Below, in pieces: positions 33,061 through 41,811 of a stretch of 64,000 nt of DNA (position 1 is its first letter; every line of letters begins with the position of its first letter). The notes beneath the pieces were generated by a model. It made no database searches and was not told the origin of the DNA. It saw nothing but the letters and a program-made list of their open reading frames with translations. This DNA comes from Haloplanus sp. HW8-1 (GTDB lineage: Archaea; Halobacteriota; Halobacteria; Halobacteriales; Haloferacaceae): the NCBI RefSeq assembly GCF_023703795.1, contig NZ_CP098518.1:1240001-1304000 (forward strand), read 5' to 3'. A program made the position numbers and the translations under genes.

Positions 33061-34479
33061 ATGTCTGACACTAGCTCATGGCGCGACGATATCGGGGATC
33101 ACGCCCTCGTACCAGTACCGGACGACGAAAAGAGAAGTATGCTAAACGTGTTCTTGGTGTATTCGGGGGTGCTCGCCGTGTTCGCGTTCATCGCGGTCGG
33201 GACGAGCATCGGAACGCAGTTCGCCCTTCGCGAGCAGATCATCATCGCCGTCCTGGCGAGTATCGTGCTCGCAGTGGTGGGCTCGGGGCTCGCCTACATC
33301 GGGGGGCTCACGTCCCTCTCGACGTACATCACGATGCGGTATCCGTTCGGGTACATCGGGGCGTGGATCTGGGGCGTCGTGATCAGCGGCATCCCCAGCG
33401 GGATCGGCTGGTTCGCCTTCGAGACGTGGCTGTTCGGCGTCACGATCAACGCGCTGGCGCCGAACACGTTCCTAGGTGACGTCGGAATCGCGGCCATCTG
33501 GGGCGGCATCCTGATGATGGCGACCGCCTACTACGGCTACGGCGGACTCTCGATCCTGAGTTACCTGGCAGTCCCGATGTTCTTCCTGCTCGCCATCGCG
33601 GGCATCATGGTGGGACTGGACGCCACGTCGACGATCGGAGAGCTGTTCGCGATGTCCCCCCAGGATCCCGGGGCCACGATCGGGACGGGCGTGACGATCG
33701 TCGTGGGCTCGTACATCGTCGGAGCCTCGATCACGATGGACATCGCCCGCTACGCGAAGCGATCCTGGTTCGCCCCGACCGCCTGGGCGGTCCAGATCTT
33801 CCTCTTCATGCCGATCGTCGTCGTCGGCGCGGGGATCATGACCCTGACGACCGGACAGGGCGACTTCGCACAGGTGATGCTCGGCGCCGGACTCGGGCTC
33901 GGCGTGTTCCTGATGGCGCTGTTCGGCTTCTGGAGCACGAACGACAACAACCTGTACGTCGGTGCCCTGTCGTGGTCGCTGTTCGTGCCGCTGAAAAAGA
34001 AGTTCATCGTGGTTCTGGAGGGGATCATCGGCACCGGGATCGCGGCCTACGTCGGCTTCTCGGCCGGCGCCTCCATGGACCCGTTCGTCGCGTTCCTGGG
34101 ACTGCTCGGCAACGTCATTCCGGCCGCGGCGGGCGTCATCCTCGCCGACTTCTACATCTATCGCTGGCTCAAGGGGACGAGCCTCGGCGACAGATACGAG
34201 TACGCCCCGGGTCAGGAGTTCGGACTCGTCGTGTGGCCCGGCTGGGTCGCCGGGGTCCTCGGCGCCTATCTCGGTGGCTTCTACATGAGCGGCGGGATCG
34301 GCAGCGTCAACGTCCTCCTGATCGCGGCGACGCTCCACGTCGTGCTCATGTACGGCGCCGACATTGTCGACATCCCGACGGAACTCGGATCGACCTCGAT
34401 CGATCAGAGCGGACAGAGCCCCGAAATCCACAAAAACGTCGCTGGCGGCGACGGTCGCGATTCGGTGGGGGGTGACTGA
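33061..34479 (+). CDS. NCS1-type permease (cytosine/allantoin/hydantoin transporter-like)
   Basis: Secondary transporter of 472 residues with about 12 helices, NCS1 family and nearest in feel to CodB-type cytosine permeases. Typical segments are YPFGYIGAWIWGVVISG, the loop ASITMDIARYAKR after helix 6 and FGFWSTNDNNLYVGALSW. NCS1 members import nucleobases, allantoin or hydantoins with H+ or Na+. The location next to DUF917/hydantoinase genes suggests a cyclic ureide or lactam as substrate. The start is ATG 33061; GTG 33055 is an alternative. A small membrane gene follows after only 2 bp. Confidence 0.88.
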   Translation: MSDTSSWRDDIGDHALVPVPDDEKRSMLNVFLVYSGVLAVFAFIAVGTSIGTQFALREQIIIAVLASIVLAVVGSGLAYIGGLTSLSTYITMRYPFGYIGAWIWGVVISGIPSGIGWFAFETWLFGVTINALAPNTFLGDVGIAAIWGGILMMATAYYGYGGLSILSYLAVPMFFLLAIAGIMVGLDATSTIGELFAMSPQDPGATIGTGVTIVVGSYIVGASITMDIARYAKRSWFAPTAWAVQIFLFMPIVVVGAGIMTLTTGQGDFAQVMLGAGLGLGVFLMALFGFWSTNDNNLYVGALSWSLFVPLKKKFIVVLEGIIGTGIAAYVGFSAGASMDPFVAFLGLLGNVIPAAAGVILADFYIYRWLKGTSLGDRYEYAPGQEFGLVVWPGWVAGVLGAYLGGFYMSGGIGSVNVLLIAATLHVVLMYGADIVDIPTELGSTSIDQSGQSPEIHKNVAGGDGRDSVGGD

Positions 34480-34481
34480 CG

Positions 34482-34922
34482 ATGGGGATCACGCTCTCAC
34501 AGGGACAGGCGGACGATCTGAGTCGAGACGAGTTCCTCTCGGTGTCGGTCCGTCTCGCGTACCTCTCGGCGGGACTCGCCGTGGTTCTGGCCGTCGTCGC
34601 CGCACTGATGTGGAGTAGCAACATGTGGACGGCGCTCATCTCGGTGTTGGTCGCTGCCGCACAACTCGTCATCGCCGGGACCCTCCCCACGCGGATGCGA
34701 AAGCGAGCCGACCTCCGTGACGCCGGGAACGTGGTCGTCCAGCACAGTTGGTTGCTCCTCTCGATCGCCATCGCGGCACTGGCGATCTATCCGTCGCCCT
34801 TCTTCGAGGTCACGACCGTGTGGTTCTCGCTGGCGATGCTCGTGGGGCTCGCGTGGGCCATCATCGGCGTGTACAACCTCCATCGGAGCATCACTCGTGC
34901 GGGTGCCCGGCTGACCATCTGA
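34482..34922 (+). CDS. Small four-helix membrane protein coupled to NCS1 permease
   Basis: Unrecognised membrane protein of 146 residues. Four hydrophobic helices are visible (about 25-45, 50-70, 90-108, 113-133) between a charged N-terminus (SQGQADDLSRDEFLS) and a short basic C-terminus. The start codon lies 2 bp after the permease stop, so co-translation is likely. It may assist the permease as a small subunit, or handle a product; no family motif is seen. Codon use matches the neighbours. Confidence 0.7.
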   Translation: MGITLSQGQADDLSRDEFLSVSVRLAYLSAGLAVVLAVVAALMWSSNMWTALISVLVAAAQLVIAGTLPTRMRKRADLRDAGNVVVQHSWLLLSIAIAALAIYPSPFFEVTTVWFSLAMLVGLAWAIIGVYNLHRSITRAGARLTI

Positions 34923-35048
34923 GAGACCGCCTCGACCCGCCATTCGACTCCCGACTTCTCGCCGTTCTAAACGAGGGATTCACGACCGGAGTCCGTCGAT
35001 TCGAAGGCGTTTCCGAGGGTGCGAGCCGGTCACGACGCCTGCGGATCG

Positions 35049-36821
35049 CTACTCGCCCCGCAGCGCTCTCGTCGCCTCCCAGTCTATGCTCCCGTCCTCG
35101 GTAACGACGACGCCGTAGTCGTCCCGTGCGGACTCCCGCGAGACGTAGCCGTTTCGTACGTCGTCACGGACCGCCTCCGGATCGCGATCGAGCGGATCGC
35201 CGTATCCGCCGCCGCCGCCGGACCGGTTCGACAGCACCTCGCCGGCCTCGAACCACCCCTGCATCATCCCCGTGTACTGTTCGTCGGGGTCCGGATCGTA
35301 GTCGGCGTCGTTGTCGACGAGGAAGTCGAACCGGTCGCGCCACCCTTCCTCGCCGTTGCTTTCGACGACGACGACGTTTCGCTCCCCCGGTTCGCCGCCG
35401 TCGAGTCCCCAGCCCTCGGTTCGGGTCTTTTTGATGAGCGTGATTCCTTTCACGTCGTCGAGGAAGCGGTAGTCCCGACGGACGCCGAGACCGCCGCGGA
35501 ACTCGCCGATTCCCCCCGAATCCTGTCGAAGGGTGAGTTCGTCGAATCGGATCGGGACCTTGTTTTCGAACACCTCGATCGGGATGTTCTGCACGCGGGT
35601 CTCGCTGATGTGCATCAGCGCGTTCGCCCCGTCCATCCCGTCGGTCGCGCCCCAGCCGACGCCCTCGTTCGAAGACTCGATGAACATCTCTCCGGTCTCG
35701 GGGTCCTCCGCGACGAGAACGATCCCACAGAGGTCACCGCCGGAACTGGCCGGAACGCGGTCCGGCATCCCCTTCGCGACCGCTTTGTACACCACTTCGA
35801 CGCCGAGGATGCCCGTCCAGATCGTGAACGTCGGCGCCGGATAGGTCGCGTGAAAGAGGTTCCCCTCCGGGGCGACGACCGAGAGGGGTTCGTACTGCCC
35901 GGCGTTCGACGGTTCGTCCGGGGTCGTGAGGGTCTTCAAGACGAGTTTACAGACCGTCTCGGTCATTCCGTAGGGGAGGTTGACCGGGCCGGCGACCTCG
36001 TCGGACGATCCGGAGAAATCGACCGTGAACTCCTCGCCGTCCACGGTCACCTCGACGTCCATACGGACGAGATCGTCGGTGATGCCGTCGTTGTCGAGGA
36101 AGTCCACGGCCGACCACGTCCCGTCCGGGAGGTCGGCGACACCCTCTTTGGCGGTCCGGCGTCCGTGCTGGAGGATCCGGTCGATTGCCGCGTCGACCGT
36201 CGAGGACCCGTATTTCTCGTGCAGTTCCTGAACCCGCCGTTTGCCAGTGTTGAGGGCGGCGATCTGGGCGTTGACGTCGCCGATCACCTTCTTCGGCGTC
36301 CGGGAGTTGTACCGGAGGAGTTCGAAGATCTCCTCGTCGGGTTCGCCGCCCTTGTAGATCTTCGTCCCGGGGAACACGAGGCCCTCCTGGTGCATGTCCG
36401 TGGAGTCGATCACGTAGCCGGACTCCTTGGCCCCCAGATCGAGCCAGTGTGCGCGGATCACGGCGTAGCCGACGTGTTCGTCCCCGGAGTAGATCGGCGA
36501 GAACAGACAGACGTCGAGCGTGTGGGCCGAACTCCAGTACGGGTAGTTCATGATGACGATATCGCCCGGGTCGAGGTTCTCCTCGCCGACGTACTCGACG
36601 CCCTTTTTCAGGCCGTAGTCGTTCGCGCCGAGGAACATCGTCAGCCCCGGCGAGTCCGCCACGAGGTTCATGTCGGCGTCGTACAGCGAGATGCCGAAAT
36701 CCAGGATCTCGTAGATGATCGTGTTGTAGGACGTCCGGATGAGGGTCCGTTGCATCTCGTTTGCCGCCGACGACAGGTAGTTCCGGATGACCTCGACCGT
36801 GGCGGCATCGACGTCGCTCAT
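35049..36821 (-). CDS. hyuB: Hydantoinase B/oxoprolinase family subunit
   Basis: HyuB-type subunit of 590 residues, partner of HyuA in ATP-dependent ring opening of hydantoins or 5-oxoproline. It starts VDAATVEVIRNYLSSAANEMQ (in parts), followed by DPGDIVIMNYPYW, GHVxRAHW-like HVGYAVIRAHW, and late GGGGYGDPLDRDPEAV, a near-universal HyuB C-terminal motif. Cytoplasmic. The ATG at 36821 overlaps the hyuA stop by 4 bp. The frame remains open upstream through hyuA antisense, which I disregard. The genes converge on the NCS1 operon. Confidence 0.93.
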   Translation of the reverse strand: MSDVDAATVEVIRNYLSSAANEMQRTLIRTSYNTIIYEILDFGISLYDADMNLVADSPGLTMFLGANDYGLKKGVEYVGEENLDPGDIVIMNYPYWSSAHTLDVCLFSPIYSGDEHVGYAVIRAHWLDLGAKESGYVIDSTDMHQEGLVFPGTKIYKGGEPDEEIFELLRYNSRTPKKVIGDVNAQIAALNTGKRRVQELHEKYGSSTVDAAIDRILQHGRRTAKEGVADLPDGTWSAVDFLDNDGITDDLVRMDVEVTVDGEEFTVDFSGSSDEVAGPVNLPYGMTETVCKLVLKTLTTPDEPSNAGQYEPLSVVAPEGNLFHATYPAPTFTIWTGILGVEVVYKAVAKGMPDRVPASSGGDLCGIVLVAEDPETGEMFIESSNEGVGWGATDGMDGANALMHISETRVQNIPIEVFENKVPIRFDELTLRQDSGGIGEFRGGLGVRRDYRFLDDVKGITLIKKTRTEGWGLDGGEPGERNVVVVESNGEEGWRDRFDFLVDNDADYDPDPDEQYTGMMQGWFEAGEVLSNRSGGGGGYGDPLDRDPEAVRDDVRNGYVSRESARDDYGVVVTEDGSIDWEATRALRGE

Positions 36822-38845
36822 CGGTCCACCTCCGTGATGATGAGGTGACCGTAGTCGTCGACCCTCGCCTCCTGATCCGAGTGGAAGACGATCGTCGTCG
36901 TGGGTTCGCGCACGATAGCCGGTCCCGGAATCACTTGCCCCGCCGCGAGTCGGTCGCGACGATACACGTCGAACGCCACCACCTCGTCGCTGGCGAAACA
37001 GTGCGCTTCCTGTGTGCCGACCACCTCGTCGCCCGACTCCCCCCCCTCGCGGCGGGAGATATCCGGGGTCTCGGTTTCCCCGATACCGCGGACGCGGAGG
37101 TGGACTGCCTCCGCCGGATCGTCCATCGTATGGCCGTAGCGCCGTCGGTGTTGCTCGGCGAACCGATCCGCGAGTTCGTCGACGCTTTCGAGGCCGTCGG
37201 CCGGCACCTTGACCGTGTGTTCCTGTCCGAGGTAGCGCATTTCGACCGACCGCTCGGTCCGGCGATCCGTGGGGTCGAACCCCTCGTCGGCGAGCGTGGT
37301 GTGGGCCTCCTCTTCCAATCCCTCGAACCACGATTCGAGGGCCGAGCGCTCGACGTCCCGGAGCGGTACGAGTTCCGTCTGGGAGAAGTCGTACACCACG
37401 TTCGTCATCTGCATGCCGTACGCCGAGAACACCGACGGTGCCTGTGGGATGATCACCTCCTTGGCGCCGAGTTCGCGAGCCAACAGCGGGACGAACATCG
37501 GCCCGGCGCCGCCGTAGCCGACCATCGAGAAGTCCCGGGGATCGAGTCCCTTCTCGACGGTGATCTCACGGATCGTGCCGACGGTGTTGGCGAGCGTGAC
37601 TTCGAAGACACCCTGACTGACCTCCGAAACCGTCGAATCCAGCGGGTCCGCGAGGTTCGTCTCGATCCCGTCTCTGGTCCGTTTCTCCGCGAGTTCCATC
37701 TCACCGCCGAGGAACCACTGGGGGTCGATGTATCCGAGCGCGACCGCCGCGTCGGTCAGGGTCGGGTCCTCGCCGCCCTGACCGTAGCAGATCGGCCCGG
37801 GATCGGCCCCGGCGCTCTTCGGGCCGACGCGGAGGATCTCGCCGTCGAGCCACGCGATGGACCCCCCACCCGCCCCGATGGTACGGATGTCGTACACCGG
37901 AATCATCATCCGGAGGTTTCCGAGCGACGCCTCGTACTCCACGGACGGCGACCCGTCCTCGATCACGCAGGCGTCCAGACTCGTGCCACCCATGTCCACC
38001 GCGATTAGATCCTCCCTGTCGATGATCTCCCCGACCCGCGCCGAACCGATGATTCCGCCGGCCGGCCCGGAGAGGATCGTGTGGACGGGGGCAGTCTTCG
38101 CGTTCTCCGCCGCCAGCGCGCCACCACCGGAACGGGTGATGAAGAAGCTACCATCGAACCCGCGGTCCGTGAGTCCCGTCGCTAACCGATCCACGTACGA
38201 CTCGAAGATCGGCTTGATGTACGCGTCGAGGACCGTCGTCGAGGTCCGTTCGAACTCCCGGTATTCGCCCGTGATGTCCTGTGAGGTCGAGACGCTCACG
38301 TCGGGTGCCCGTTCGCGAATGATCTCCGCGGCCCGTTGCTCGTGGGCGTCGTTCTGATAAGCGTGGAGAAAACAGACGGCGGCGGAGTCGACCGCCGTGG
38401 CCAACTCGTCGGCGACCCGTTCGACCCCGCCCTCGTCAAGCGGTTCGACCACCTCGCCGTCCGCGTCCAGGCGGCCGGGGACGCCGTAGCGGTGCCGACG
38501 CTCCACTAGCGGGTCCGGGGCGTCGTAGGGAACGGTGTACATGTCCTCCACGGGACGGTCGTACCGTCCGATCTCGAAGACGTCGGTGAACCCCTCGTTG
38601 GTTACGATTCCGGTCGTCGCCCCCTCGCGCTCCAGAAACGCGTTGATCCCCAGGGTCGTGCCGTGAACGAACGTCCGGATCTCGTCGAGGTCGACGTCCA
38701 GTTTCTCGATGGCCGCGAAGACGCCCCGCGTCGGGTCCTCTTCGGTCGTCGGCGCCTTCTCCAACCGCATCTCGCCGCTGTCCCGATCGAAGGCGATCGC
38801 ATCGACGAACGTTCCACCGATATCGACCGCGAGTTGCTGGTTCAT
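36818..38845 (-). CDS. hyuA: Hydantoinase A/oxoprolinase family subunit
   Basis: HyuA-type ATPase subunit of 675 residues. The N-terminus QLAVDIGGTFVDAIAFD is the phosphate-1 loop of the actin-like fold; HGTTLGINAFLEREG, GPAGGIIGSA and LIAVDMGGTSLDACVI follow, then GGGSIAWLDG. It belongs to the long type (about 680) that works with HyuB, unlike the short type 5 kb away. A minus-strand AGATATTTG box near 38879-38886 precedes the ATG. Together with hyuB it should open a cyclic imide or lactam at the expense of ATP; substrate unknown. Confidence 0.93.
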   Translation of the reverse strand: MNQQLAVDIGGTFVDAIAFDRDSGEMRLEKAPTTEEDPTRGVFAAIEKLDVDLDEIRTFVHGTTLGINAFLEREGATTGIVTNEGFTDVFEIGRYDRPVEDMYTVPYDAPDPLVERRHRYGVPGRLDADGEVVEPLDEGGVERVADELATAVDSAAVCFLHAYQNDAHEQRAAEIIRERAPDVSVSTSQDITGEYREFERTSTTVLDAYIKPIFESYVDRLATGLTDRGFDGSFFITRSGGGALAAENAKTAPVHTILSGPAGGIIGSARVGEIIDREDLIAVDMGGTSLDACVIEDGSPSVEYEASLGNLRMMIPVYDIRTIGAGGGSIAWLDGEILRVGPKSAGADPGPICYGQGGEDPTLTDAAVALGYIDPQWFLGGEMELAEKRTRDGIETNLADPLDSTVSEVSQGVFEVTLANTVGTIREITVEKGLDPRDFSMVGYGGAGPMFVPLLARELGAKEVIIPQAPSVFSAYGMQMTNVVYDFSQTELVPLRDVERSALESWFEGLEEEAHTTLADEGFDPTDRRTERSVEMRYLGQEHTVKVPADGLESVDELADRFAEQHRRRYGHTMDDPAEAVHLRVRGIGETETPDISRREGGESGDEVVGTQEAHCFASDEVVAFDVYRRDRLAAGQVIPGPAIVREPTTTIVFHSDQEARVDDYGHLIITEVDR

Positions 38846-39020
38846 ACAGAATCGATCGCATATGTTGGTACCGGTTAACAAATATCTTGTCCACACTCAC
38901 GATTGGTATTATTGCTTTTTTCACAGAATATTAATAATCGTTCGTGTTGCTCCGCCACGGTGTCGGGACGTCGCAGTTCCGACCGTGGGGAAGGTAGTGA
39001 GGTGTCGGGGGGCGAGTCGC
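38846..39020. promoter_or_regulatory. AT-rich spacer with hyuA promoter
   Basis: A 175-bp gap between hyuA and trxB, both minus. The half next to hyuA is AT-rich. CAAGATATTTGTTAACC on the minus strand (about 38872-38888) holds the likely TATA box and a GTTAAC palindrome. The rest, after trxB, may include its terminator; no clear stem is seen. Confidence 0.4.
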
Positions 39021-40097
39021 TCAGTCGTCGCTCTCGGCCGCCGCTGGTTCGTCGGCCTCCGCGGCCGCGCGCTCCCGATCCAGATCCTCCAGGTAGCCGT
39101 CGGCGTCGATGGCGGCCTTACACCCCATGCCGCCCGCGGTGATGGCCTGCTGGTAGTGATAGTCGACCACGTCGCCGGCGCCGAACAGGCCGGGAACGCC
39201 GGTCGCCGTCTGGCCGCCGCCCTCGCCGCCGGCCGTCTCCAGATACCCCTCGTCGTCCATCTCCACGTCGAGACCGGTGAGATACTCGGTGTTCGGCGTG
39301 TGTCCGATGGCGTAGAAGACCGCGCCGGCATCGAACTCGAACTCCTCGGTGTCGGGGTCGTCGAGGTTGTCCGTGGGGTGACCGTCGGGGTTGTGGACCA
39401 TGGTCACGTGGTCGACGCCCTCTGCCTGGGTGCCGTGAAGTTCGGTCACCTCGGTGTTTAACTTGAGTTCGATGTCGCCGTCCTCGACGTGTTCCATCAC
39501 GCGGTCGATCCAGTAGTCCTCGGCACGGAACTCGTCACGGCGGTGGACCAGATAGACCGTCGAGGCGAACTTCGTGAGGAAGACGGCCTCCTCGCAGGCG
39601 GCGTCGCCGCCGCCCACGACGACGATCTCCTCGTCGCGGAAGAAGGCCCCGTCACAGGTTGCACACGTCGACAGCCCGTATCCCATGAGTTCGTCTTCCC
39701 CGGGGATGCCGAGAGTGCGGGCGCTCGCCCCCGAGGCGGCGATGACCGCGTCGGCCGTGTACGCGTCGCCGTTCGATAGCGTGACGCGGAAGGTGTGGCC
39801 AGGTCCCGGGTCGTCGAGTACGTCGACCGACTCGACGACGCCGTTTGCTATCTCGGCGCCGAACTTGCGGGCCTGGGCTTTCATGTCGTTGACCAGTTCC
39901 GGGCCGCTGATCCCCTCCGGGAAACCCGGGTAGTTGTCGACCTCGGTCGTCAGCGTCAACTGCCCACCGGGTTCGTCCCCCTCGAACACCAGGGGTTCGT
40001 TGTTCGACCGCCCGGCGTAGACGGCGGCCGTGAGTCCCGCGATTCCACTCCCGGCGATGATGAGTCGTCGGTGCTCGACGACGTCGCTCTGGCTCAT
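39021..40097 (-). CDS. trxB: Thioredoxin reductase-like flavoprotein
   Basis: FAD-dependent pyridine nucleotide-disulfide oxidoreductase of 358 residues. FAD site: LIIAGSGIAGLTAA. Redox pair: Cys145 and Cys148 in STCATCDGAFF. NAD(P) site: VVVGGGDAACEEA with HRRDEFRA, favouring NADPH. FAD end motif: GLFGAGDVVDYHYQQA. An acidic Ala/Glu-rich tail of about 25 residues is extra. It reduces thioredoxin in the cytoplasm. The ATG at 40097 is selected because an AACTAAATGG box lies about 27 nt upstream. Confidence 0.93.
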   Translation of the reverse strand: MSQSDVVEHRRLIIAGSGIAGLTAAVYAGRSNNEPLVFEGDEPGGQLTLTTEVDNYPGFPEGISGPELVNDMKAQARKFGAEIANGVVESVDVLDDPGPGHTFRVTLSNGDAYTADAVIAASGASARTLGIPGEDELMGYGLSTCATCDGAFFRDEEIVVVGGGDAACEEAVFLTKFASTVYLVHRRDEFRAEDYWIDRVMEHVEDGDIELKLNTEVTELHGTQAEGVDHVTMVHNPDGHPTDNLDDPDTEEFEFDAGAVFYAIGHTPNTEYLTGLDVEMDDEGYLETAGGEGGGQTATGVPGLFGAGDVVDYHYQQAITAGGMGCKAAIDADGYLEDLDRERAAAEADEPAAAESDD

Positions 40098-40202
40098 ACG
40101 ATGCGTTGGGGGGTTGGACCCATTTAGTTTGCGCTGTCGGGCGACCGGACGGGAGAGCGACCGCCCGGCGGTTTCTTGTCGCCGTCGACCCCACCAGTAG
40201 CC

Positions 40203-40487
40203 ATGCCCGCCGACCTCGAAGAGAAGACCGACCGCTACGAACGGATGCTCGCGGACGCCCTCGACGAGGCCGAGATCGGAGCGCCCGCGGGGACGCCACT
40301 CGGGGAGACGGCCGCCGAGTGCCGGGAGATGGCGGTATCGTATCTCGACGACGGCCGCCACTTCCGCGAGACCGGCGACCCGGTGAACGCCCTCGCGGCC
40401 TACTCGTACGGCTACGGGTGGCTCGACGCAGGCGTGCGGATGGGGCTCTTCGTGGTCCCCGAGGAGACGACGCTGTTCACCGTCTGA
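40203..40487 (+). CDS. DUF357 domain protein
   Basis: Small protein of 94 residues of the archaeal DUF357 family: helical N-terminus (LEEKTDRYERMLADALDEA), then the conserved AxxYLxDGRHFRETGDPVNALAAYSYGYGWLDAGVRMG region. This resembles a single TPR-like helical hairpin. It is widespread in archaea without an assigned function; adaptor or RNA-processing roles are speculation. The ATG at 40203 is used because homology begins there. It stands alone, divergent from trxB. Confidence 0.85.
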   Translation: MPADLEEKTDRYERMLADALDEAEIGAPAGTPLGETAAECREMAVSYLDDGRHFRETGDPVNALAAYSYGYGWLDAGVRMGLFVVPEETTLFTV

Positions 40488-40587
40488 TCGATCGACGACG
40501 ACGAGGTTCTATGTACCCCCGGGGCCAACGGGACGCTACCCCCACGGCATGTCGTCGTTCCCGGCGTGGGGAGACGCAACCGAACCC

Positions 40588-41694
40588 ATGTCAGATTCGT
40601 ACGCTTCACTCACTGATGGCGGTATCGAGGTCGATCCGGAACGCTACGCCCGGTTCGATACGCGGGCGGGCAACCCAGCGATGACGCCCGATGGACGACT
40701 GATCGTCAGCAACCACCCGTTCCCGTACGGCGAGAACCCCGAGTACCGGGTCGTCGAGTACGTCGACGACGACACCGTCCGGCCGTTTCCGAACGAGGCG
40801 TGGAGTACGCCGCCCGGTGACGACGGCGTCGGCATCCACTCGCTCATCGGCCTGCGGGCGGATCCGGACGGCATCGTCCGCATCCTCGACATCGGCGACA
40901 TCGAGAACGGCCACCTCCCGAAACTCGTCTCGTGGGATACGAACGTCGACCGACTCCGGGCCGTCCACCACGTCCCCGCCCACGCGACGACCGACCTCTC
41001 GTTCATGCAGGACTTCGCGTACGACGCGGTGCGCAACGCCGTCTACATCGCCGATCTGGGGCCGGGCGACGAACCGGGCGAGGCCGGCAAGCCGGCGCTC
41101 GTGGCCCTCGACCTCGATACCGGTCGGACCCGGCGCGTGATCGAGGACCACCCGAGCGTCTTGCCCGAGGAGGGCGTGCGCTCGGTCATCGAGGGCGACC
41201 CCGTCGTCGAGGAGACCGACGACGGCGAGTTCGTCCCCGTCAAGCGTGGCCTCGACGGCATCACAATCGACCCCGCCTTCGAGTGGGTCTACTTCTGTGG
41301 CATCACGACGGAGAGCGTCTACCGCGTCCGCGCGGCGAATCTGCTCGACGAGTCGCTCACCGACGCCGAACTCGACGCCCGCATCGAACGCTACGGCGAC
41401 AAGGAGGTCTGTGACGGCATCACCGTCGACACGGCGGGGAACGTCTACATCACGGATATGACCAACAACGCCATCGGCGTGACGCGGCCCTCGGGCGAGT
41501 ACGAGATCATCGCCCGGGACGACGAGAAGTTCCTCTGGCCGGACGGCTTTTGTTGTGGGCCGGACGGCCACATCTACTTCACCGTCACACAACTTCACCG
41601 AGCGCCCCCCTACAATCGGGGGATCGAGGATTCGTATCACCCGTTCGAACTGTTCCGGTTCGAGAGCCTCGCGCCCGTCACCGTCGGACGATAG
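40588..41694 (+). CDS. MRJP/Yellow family beta-propeller protein
   Basis: Protein of 368 residues with the sequence pattern of major royal jelly/Yellow (PF03022) proteins: LSFMQDFAYDAVRNAVYIADLG, LVALDLDTGRTRRVIEDHPS, GLDGITIDPAFEWVYFC, VCDGITVDTAGNVYITDM and WPDGFCCGPDGHIYFT. Six-bladed propellers of this type include dopachrome tautomerase-like and gluconolactonase-like enzymes. No signal peptide is evident, so it is probably cytoplasmic. The start is uncertain: an in-frame ATG at 40549 would add 13 residues. It is not obviously in an operon. Confidence 0.78.
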   Translation: MSDSYASLTDGGIEVDPERYARFDTRAGNPAMTPDGRLIVSNHPFPYGENPEYRVVEYVDDDTVRPFPNEAWSTPPGDDGVGIHSLIGLRADPDGIVRILDIGDIENGHLPKLVSWDTNVDRLRAVHHVPAHATTDLSFMQDFAYDAVRNAVYIADLGPGDEPGEAGKPALVALDLDTGRTRRVIEDHPSVLPEEGVRSVIEGDPVVEETDDGEFVPVKRGLDGITIDPAFEWVYFCGITTESVYRVRAANLLDESLTDAELDARIERYGDKEVCDGITVDTAGNVYITDMTNNAIGVTRPSGEYEIIARDDEKFLWPDGFCCGPDGHIYFTVTQLHRAPPYNRGIEDSYHPFELFRFESLAPVTVGR

Positions 41695-41811
41695 ACGCCC
41701 AGGGACCGCTCGAATCGGCCGGCCACTCCCTTCGACCGCGGCGTCTCGTTCCGCCGTCTCGACGGCCAGCCGGGGTCAAGCACGGCAGCGTCAATCGACT
41801 CCCGCGGGCGA

